In this document: piece after piece, positions 57,287 through 64,000 of the stretch
Layout of the letters: the number at the start of each line of letters is the position of its first letter
Position numbering within the stretch: the first letter of the stretch is position 1
Assembly (NCBI GenBank): GCA_031472005.1
Contig: PZJY01000012.1
Location: forward strand, 1,364,001 to 1,428,000
Length of the DNA stretch: 64,000 nt
Direction of reading: 5' to 3'
Source: Tetracladium setigerum
Lineage: Eukaryota; Ascomycota; Leotiomycetes; Helotiales
Program-made: the position numbers and the translations under genes
Notes under the pieces: model-generated
What the model was told of the DNA's origin: nothing
Databases searched by the model: none
What the model saw: the letters and a program-made list of their open reading frames with translations, nothing else

Positions 57287-59286
57287 GGCTTGGCCCTTTC
57301 TCCTAGCTCAGGATGCGAAGACTATAATGTGGTTGAATATGTGGTACAAATCGTCCAGAGTTTCTGCGACTGTTTGGAAGGAGTTAAGTATAGTATGAGT
57401 AGCTAACAGTGAGATCGAAACATCCTCCCGTCGCTCCGGTTCTTGGTATATATTAAGAAACCAGGTCGTCGTGTTTGTGAGTATGATTTCCCTCGAACCC
57501 CAGATTTAAGGACCCTCAAGATTGGCGGCAGGAGCTTGTTCTGATAACGAAATTAACCATGTCTGCGCTGCCACAGTAACATATTGATTTCTGCAGGTTG
57601 TCGGAAGGTCCTGTATTATGTGTGGTCGAGAGAGAACAGAGGCTGAAAAGCCAAGGCTTGGATTCCCTTAATGAGGTCTTGAGTTTCGGCTAAGCTTCGG
57701 CAGATTTCAAGTGAGCGAGAGAGGAAGAATATTGCATTGCTGTTGAAAGCCTTGCCGATTTTTGAAACTGGACGCGGCTTGCAAAGTCTTTCCATTATGC
57801 GGCCCGGAGCGCCGTCAACGGTCTTGCGACTCCGTTCAACGTTGGCGCCACGTCGTTACAGTATCAACTTTTGTGGTGGGCGTCTACACTTGCGAGCTCG
57901 AATAAACGGAATAAATATATATCGTACAGCTTCGGATTCCTCCATTTGTGTTAAAAGAGGTTAGAGAAATCTAGAAGAACAAATCTTCGCGATATTCTTC
58001 CAGATCTTGGCAAAGTTGTGGCTATATACACAAGTAATCCAAATTCAGATTTCAACAGTTCAATAGAGAAACACTTCGCTCACACTTGAGTAGAAGCAGC
58101 GGCTGCACTTGCTTTTAACTTGATCTTATCGGTAGAACACTTGTCATACTATTAATTTAGCTCAAAGCTTTGGAATATCAAAAATAATCCAAGTGTATGA
58201 TAGTACCCCACTCTCTGCTTCCTACCGCGACTTTGAAGTCAACGAACGAACGATGCAAATTCAAGTTTCATACACAGCTCTCCAGATTCCACCAAAATTC
58301 GTTTCTTTTAGGCTCCCCTACAAACTTCGCTAGAAGAGAGGAAAGAATTTTTTTTATACAATAAGCTTTATATATCGTTCACTAACAAGTACTACTTCCT
58401 ATATAATAAGTTTTTGCCCTTGTGGAACTTGAAGAAGCGATAATCTTCCTGACGAATGTATTAAGGCGATAATCCCACCCCATGTACTGTAGCCTCACGA
58501 GTAGATCTGTATTCGGTAGGTAGCCAGAGAAGACTAGTAGTGCCTTCTGCCTTCTGCTAGCCAGTATTTGGAAACGTGTATGGTCATGATTTGCTTGCCG
58601 TCTACATGGCCTTTGAGTGCCGGTAGCGGTAGCTGCATCCCAGCGCCGGGCAGTGCAATAGTCAGATCTAGACACAATTTGTTTGTCGTCCAGGCTTAAA
58701 CTTACTCGAGTGAGAGTTGCGGACTAGGCTGTTGAGATTGTGAAGGGTTCTAAGTCTTGGCGGAGAAGCTCAGGTCGACGATGAGACCTCACACGTACGG
58801 CAGCTGCGGGCGCTCACTCGCATTATTTTGAGCGAGACAACGAGAAGCCGATTTTGGAAGCTGCTGTTCTGCACTTGTATTCACCAGACAACCGCCCACC
58901 CCTCAACCACCCACGCCAAAATATCTTGCTCACGAAACACGCTCTCTATGCACGAATATCCCTAATAAAAGAATTCTAAAAGCAGATTCGTATAAGTTTC
59001 AAGGTCTACTTTCAAATACATACACAAAAGAAAATCGATTTAATAAGAATTTTTGGGCATGGCCGGTTGCGGGGATTGGGTGGTCCGGTGAATACAAGTA
59101 CCTATGTTGATCGAGGTTGATTTGATCTTTCGATGCAAATAGAGATACATTGGCCGCTCCGCCAATCAACACCAACCGACAGCCTTCATTATTGGCTTGC
59201 TTCTGCTTATACATTACGGAGGTACCCTGCACGATAATGATGGACTCGCCAAATTCCAATCTTGAATGCTTTGCGTCATAAAGACC
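57287..59286. other. Gene-poor, probably decayed region
   Basis: No intact gene. Short frames on the minus strand at 58382-58675 and 58999-59322 do not match families I can name. It starts with the promoter of the membrane-protein gene. Old transposon remnants are possible but none could be identified. Confidence 0.4.
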
Positions 59287-59528
59287 GCAGGGGTCCAGAA
59301 ACAAGCACAGATAGCTGCCCAAAAGGAGGAGAAGGCAAATGCACTACTGCAAACTCTCGAGGATGCCAAGAAGATTACAGTATCCTGAAGGAAGATCTAT
59401 GTCTGCCAAAAGCTGTCAAGATCCTAACTAGAGCTAAGCATATCCCAATGGGAGAGGCTGATAAGATGGGTACGAGAGTTAGAATGTTGACTAATAACAC
59501 CTTAGAAGCTTTCTTTAAACTTCAATGA
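59287..59528 (+). pseudogene. Fragment resembling asparaginyl-tRNA synthetase N-terminal region
   Basis: Two abutting blocks in different frames read like one protein: 59287-59387 (QKQAQIAAQKEEKANALL, then LEDAKKIT) and 59388-59528 (KEDLCLPKAVKIL ... KMGTRVRML, then a stop). Eukaryotic AsnRS has a charged coiled segment, a KED-x-SLP-type strand and a KGTRVRV strand just before its anticodon-binding domain, in this order. There is a frameshift at the junction, and no catalytic core follows. A duplicated, decayed gene piece is the simplest reading. Similarity is from memory, so the identity is tentative. Confidence 0.45.
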
Positions 59529-61009
59529 ATCCAATCATAGAGACAATAAAGCTAGGTTCTTCGGATTCTGCAGATTCTGCGCTCTGTCAATGCTCTGTGC
59601 CAGTCTCTTGCATATGCACTCCCAGTCTTATCAAAGAATAGTAACCAAAAACTGAAAGTCACAAAGCGCATCTTTGTGAGCATATAAACGAAAGCATTCT
59701 CCCTGAGAGACCGATGAGAATGAGACAGTGTTTCTAGCTTCAAGTTCTCACATTTCCCCGACACCTACGAAGCTTGCCCAGTATGCAATTACAGTCATGG
59801 ATACTTCTTCTAATATTTTCAATTCGAAATGCCCATGCAAATAACATACTGCAGCCTGTCCTCACTGGGGTTTCATAAATATTCCCATTTTCATCCAGGC
59901 GATTTGTTATCCACAGTACCTATGCTTTCCATCACCTTGCAACCACTGGACGCCGATCCTAAACCTAGGAGAATGTATCGCAAATGCGGATGGAAGCCTT
60001 GTCGTAAGTTCTTAGCACTATGATACATGATTGAAGATATCCTAACTATTCTGTCTGATAGTGGCGTATACGGTGAGAATGCTTTCCTTGATTTTGTTAT
60101 TAAGGCAACGTCTATCTGATCAATTAATTATTATTAGGGGAAGAATGGATTTATCTTGCAAGGACTGCCACGTAGTCGTAGGAACTGTTATAGGTTGTAA
60201 TTGTCGATGAGCAAACCAACAATAGCACTGCACTGAGATAAACCTGAGTACGATCCCCAAATCAAGCGACATGATACTTTTATACAGCATAAACTGACGA
60301 CTATGACTTTGCCTCAGTTGAAGGCATTGGAGGTAACGGTGGAGTGTTTTAATGTGGATAAGGCGCAAAGGTGGTATAAGGAGAGGTGATTCGGGTGAAA
60401 CAAGACGTGGCCGGAAGAGTGCGGTTCTTCCTTCTCGGCTTTTGCCACGTCTTCTTTGCTCCGACACTATGTGGCGGGGTACCACTGTTCATCTCTTCAT
60501 GCTTATAGTACCATCAATACTTTTATCTCGTAAAGGAATTATCGTTGTGTCAATCCGTATTGCTTCTTAGACATCACTTTCCCACGATGATGTCCCGACC
60601 TATTGCTCCAGCATTCAAGTGGGGCTACGGGAACAGCTTTTACTCAGACATGATCGCAACTCGAGCCTATGAAATAGAGTGACGATGAGAATTATTGCAA
60701 CGGCACATCATAAAAAGTAGAGTAAGTCAATGGGTAAGTATTTTAATGATTTACGTGTTGAAAACCTTCCTCATATTCAAGAATGTTTGAGGACGCGCAC
60801 TCACTTGAGTGAATGAACAACAGTTAAGTAGAACCTTTATACCCGCTGAAGAGCACAGGTTATAGTGATGTAGCCTGGAGAAGCTTTGGAATTAGATTAT
60901 CCAAGACGTTCCTTAGACGGATTTACAGTTTACTAAAAGTTGTGCATGCTTCGCAAATGTTTCATAGAATCTTAGGCTTACAAGACTACATCTGCATTGC
61001 TTGGTTTAA
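59529..61009. other. Gene-poor region with inverted repeat
   Basis: No gene supported; frames near 60120-60485 (-) and 60352-60570 (+) overlap and look random. A potential hairpin sits at 60402-60453. Confidence 0.45.
60402..60453. repeat. Inverted repeat / potential hairpin
   Basis: AAGACGTGGC at 60402-60411 is perfectly complementary to GCCACGTCTT at 60444-60453. An inner GGAAGA/TCTTCC pair could extend the stem. It lies in non-coding DNA; a transposon terminal remnant or a small structured RNA are both possible. Confidence 0.5.
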
Positions 61010-61792
61010 CACATAGTCGAGAACCTAGATAAATATGCGTTTTTGAACGTTTGAGATCGAGAATATGACCTTGAATGTTTCGCGAAGATCGCTTGACTCG
61101 ACAATCTCCTGGATTGCTCATATCCCGAAGAAGACGAATTGGAAGATCTACTCGGACCCACATACTCCCATCAAGACCAAAAATATTCTATCTTCAGTAT
61201 ACCTACGCTGCGCTATCTCACTTTGAGAAACGCTAGATTCCTAAACGTTTTTGGCCCGATTCCAAACAACACAAGAATCGGAACTAGCAACGTTACCTCG
61301 CTCTCGCTACCATACACTGTTCCAATGGATTTCGACTTGATTGAAATGCTCACATGGCCGAAAAGTCTGAAGTGTTTTCACCATGATGACCAAGTCAATG
61401 AGCGTCTCGACTTCTACTCGCATAGTAATCACGACTTCATTAATGAGATTAGCTCGCCGGAGATGTTTCTCAAAGGCATCGCAAGCCAAAAGGAATCGCT
61501 TGAGGAAGTAAGTTTCAACAACGCAGAAGACCGCTCCGGATCAGATGGATCGACATTCGACCCAGATCTGTTAAGAGAATTCCGAAAATTAAAACGCCTA
61601 TATGCTCACGATGAATGCTTCTTCCGTAAACACGACGCAAGACCAAAACCTTACTATAAGTTCTTCCCTCCTAGCCTAGAGGAGCTGTATCTCGAATATC
61701 CTATGTATTCAGATGATGTTTTCTGTTCTTATAATAGCCACATGCCAAATTTGAGTGTTTGGCTTCAAGAAGTACGAGACAACAAGAAATAA
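61010..61792 (+). pseudogene. F-box/LRR-like protein remnant
   Basis: From 61139 the frame is open to a TAA at 61790, about 217 codons. In-frame protein-like sequence continues upstream through TGA codons at 61052 and 61094 to a TAA at 61007. The sequence has short leucine-patterned units (TLRYLTLRNARFL, NVTSLSLPYT, SLEELYLEYPMY) with an Asp/Glu-rich SYPEEDELEDLLG, as in the C-terminal part of fungal F-box/LRR-like proteins. The N-terminal F-box is not found. Both TGAs could come from CGA by C-to-T change, as in repeat-induced point mutation. Alternatively the open part is a distal exon of a gene whose start I cannot see. Confidence 0.5.
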
Positions 61793-63024
61793 TGACATAT
61801 GAATCCTTCAACGAGCACAATTTTTTTAATAGGCATGCATTTGTTTTGAGGTATTATAGTTGGTGCTGTTTGTGTTACTCCTGTTCTTTTCCGAGGTTAC
61901 TAATATATTCTCTCTCATACACTTCGCGATGGATTAACATACCTAAGTTCTACGTACATTTATATAACAAAACGACCTGCTATCACCAACTTTCTTCCTT
62001 CCAAAGCATTGAATAGACTGCTTTACTATCTTTCCGTTGGACTGTCAGAAGATGAGAAGTGGGATGGGTGAAGATCAGCGGTAGAAATGTGACGGAGTGA
62101 TGTAGTCTTGCATGTCTCAAGTACAGTGGTAAAAATACTTGGATTTCTCATCATACCGTGGGACATTCCTATCTAGGAAGGCTTTAATTCCTCCTCACAA
62201 ATAACACCCACGATGTCGGTCAATTGGTATACACCACCCCCCTCATATCATGCCTCGAAGACAAATCATAGTCCAACCGAGGCGCCGAGTTTGATTGCGT
62301 ACCCCTCTCTTTCGGCGTGCGCGGAACTCTATCACAGAAGTGGGCTGGCTTCCTTTTGATACATGAGAATTTTTTATTTTGTTCTAAAGAAACAATTTCA
62401 CATTATCTGGGACTTTGTTCGTATACATTAGGTACCAGCACCATGTCACAATGGCCGCCATCCGGGTTCCCGAGTCATGGGAGAAGTTCTCCAGCATGGT
62501 GGAATGTTTGGTCAGAGTTCTCCACAAAACCCCTAATTGTGTTCCACGATGGGGTTCGGTGGTCTACCGTGGTTATATTACTTTTTATTGGAGGTGTGGG
62601 AATTTAAGGTTGCAGCAGCGGAGGAGCCTCCCTTTCGGGACTTGAGTCTTGACTTGCGGCAGTCGACAACATGATCCATTTGCCGAATTTGATTGGAAGC
62701 CCCAAATTGTCTTCCCCGAAACCTTTAGATCTCCGAAATTTCGACGGTCAAGTGTCCCTTTTGATTCTTTGAATCCATCTTGACCAGGCGCGTTATCAAG
62801 ATATTGGACAATATTGCGGAAATCTGAGCATGTGCCAGCTCGGAGGACGAGGGTCATGAATCGATCATCCAACACGTTCCGAAATGGGACTATCTAATGG
62901 CCGAAGTTCTGAAGTGTTCAATTATTTAAGAAGCGACCTTGTATCTCACTTTTAGTTCTCTGCAACTCTTCTTAATCGAACAGCCATTCTTTAATCCTAA
63001 TTTTCGAGCTCATCGCAAGTCAAA
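61793..63024. other. Upstream region of the NLP gene
   Basis: No gene supported. A minus-strand frame at 62585-62875 and a plus frame at 62317-62607 overlap each other. The last about 150 bp before the ATG form the NLP promoter and leader. Confidence 0.5.
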
Positions 63025-63958
63025 ATGCTTCTCCCCACAATCAACGGCAAATCTCTTGCCATTGGAGCATACCTTCTATCCTCTATCTCGTCTGCAACTG
63101 CATGGGACTATGTAGCCCATGATGTCATTCAGTCATGTATGTATACTCTCTTTTTCTTCTTTTTTCTTCTTGAATCAGATTCGACACATCAAGAGGTGGC
63201 GTGTTAAAGCAAAGCTAATAATTCAATTATAAAGTCCCCAATACTACTCCAGGAGGCGCCATCTCCAAGTTCCAGCCCACTTTGTCCGTCAAAGATGGCT
63301 GTGTTCCATTTCCGGCTATTGATGTAGTTGGCTCGGGACGTGTTGGGTAGGTTCTCTCGTTCAGAAAGTAGGAAATGAAGCTGAACATCCATTACAGAAG
63401 TGGACTCAATCCTACTGGAGGCATCAACGGTGGATGTTCAGGATCGACTGGTCAAATCTACGCTAGAGCAGCATGGGTAGAGGGAATCTATGCCATCTAC
63501 TACAGTTGGTAAGATGCAAAAATCAATCATTCGCCTCTTACAGAGAACTCACGTCTCATAGGTATTTCCCCAAGGACCAGATTCTTGCTGGTCCCCTGGG
63601 ACACCGACACGACTGGGAAGGTCTCGTCGTTTTCACCACCGGCTCCACAGACAGCGCATCCATCCTCGCCATCTGTCCCGCACGCCACGGTACATCTCAA
63701 GCCGATTTCCACTGCGATAAAAGCAATTTTCAACTCAGTGGAAACAGACCTAAGATTCAATATAGACCGGATGGAACACATGCCATTTTCACATCCTCTG
63801 CTAGCGGTGGCTCTCATCCTTTGGTTACTTGGGAGGGACTCCCTGCTTTGGCCAGACAGATGTTGACGGAAGCTGCTTATGGCAGTGCAAATGTTCCAAT
63901 CCTTGATTCGGTCTTCTCGAACAGTTTGTTGAATGCTAAGAGGTCGGCTGGGTTGTGA
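63025..63958 (+). CDS. Necrosis- and ethylene-inducing (NLP/NPP1) secreted protein
   Basis: Four exons, 63025-63136, 63235-63346, 63398-63508 and 63562-63958, join in phase to 243 residues, the usual NLP size. The N-terminus is a cleavable signal peptide of about 25 residues with a hydrophobic core, so secretion is expected. The family hallmark heptapeptide GHRHDWE is at about residues 125-131; its acidic and histidine residues coordinate the divalent cation in characterised members. Two cysteines upstream of it fit the disulfide of type I NLPs. NLPs permeabilise dicot plasma membranes by binding sphingolipids, or, when non-cytolytic, act as immune elicitors; which applies here cannot be told from sequence. 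The gene looks intact: no stops, and all three GT-AG introns are 51-98 bp. It stands at the end of a decayed, gene-poor stretch. Confidence 0.92.
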
Positions 63959-64000
63959 TTCACGAACTGAGAATGCACAAGGATCGTGTTCCCATTTCAG

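Noticed and set aside
58382..58675. 97-codon minus-strand frame as a transposase or reverse-transcriptase remnant
   Set aside because: The composition is suggestive, but no catalytic motif or terminal repeat could be found, so no mobile element is called.
1..64000. tRNA, rRNA and CRISPR arrays
   Set aside because: Scanning for B-box-like GGTTCGA strings in tRNA context and for regularly spaced repeats gave nothing convincing; the only regular repeats are the minisatellites and microsatellites listed.

Overview
The window is nuclear DNA of a filamentous ascomycete (Pezizomycotina). The protein families, the 42-105 bp GT-AG introns, two Zn2Cys6 regulators, a PDR-type ABC pump and an NLP necrosis protein all fit. 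A Leotiomycetes-like fungus is my best guess, but that is inference. No tRNA, rRNA, CRISPR array or intact transposon was recognised. Exon joins were worked out by hand from conserved residues, phase and splice consensus.

Layout. 0-11.5 kb: the 5' end of a flavin-reductase-like gene (-), then a co-oriented trio of Zn2Cys6 regulator, full-size PDR ABC transporter and homoserine-acetyltransferase-like alpha/beta hydrolase, then the proteasome assembly chaperone PAC4. 13.1-16.2 kb: transportin (Kap104). 16.2-27.0 kb: about 10.8 kb with no convincing gene, rich in microsatellites. It leads to a second Zn2Cys6 regulator (27.0-29.2 kb), then the deubiquitinase UCH37 and an Ssh4/Ear1-type SPRY membrane adaptor (30.0-34.1 kb). 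36.8-41.9 kb: three unrecognised minus-strand genes with charged, low-complexity proteins; one lacks a visible start codon and lies beside a decayed tandem repeat. 42.5-54.6 kb: low-affinity cAMP phosphodiesterase (-), DIP2/CPS1 adenylate-forming protein (-), an uncharacterised fungal protein (+) and a multipass membrane protein (-, to 57.3 kb). 57.3-63.0 kb: apparently decayed DNA with an AsnRS-like fragment and an F-box/LRR-like pseudogene. 63.0-64.0 kb: a complete NLP gene.

Functional links: the regulator-pump-hydrolase trio looks like a small efflux/detoxification or metabolite module, with a perfect CCCGGA inverted repeat in front of the pump. PAC4 and UCH37 both serve the proteasome and share a GCACGTGAT element upstream. 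UCH37 and Ssh4 both concern ubiquitin-dependent turnover.

Two conserved genes, the phosphodiesterase and the 52.2-54.2 kb protein, each need one extra base at a C5/G5 run to restore the conserved frame. I treat this as probable homopolymer undercalling in the assembly rather than biology, but it should be checked.
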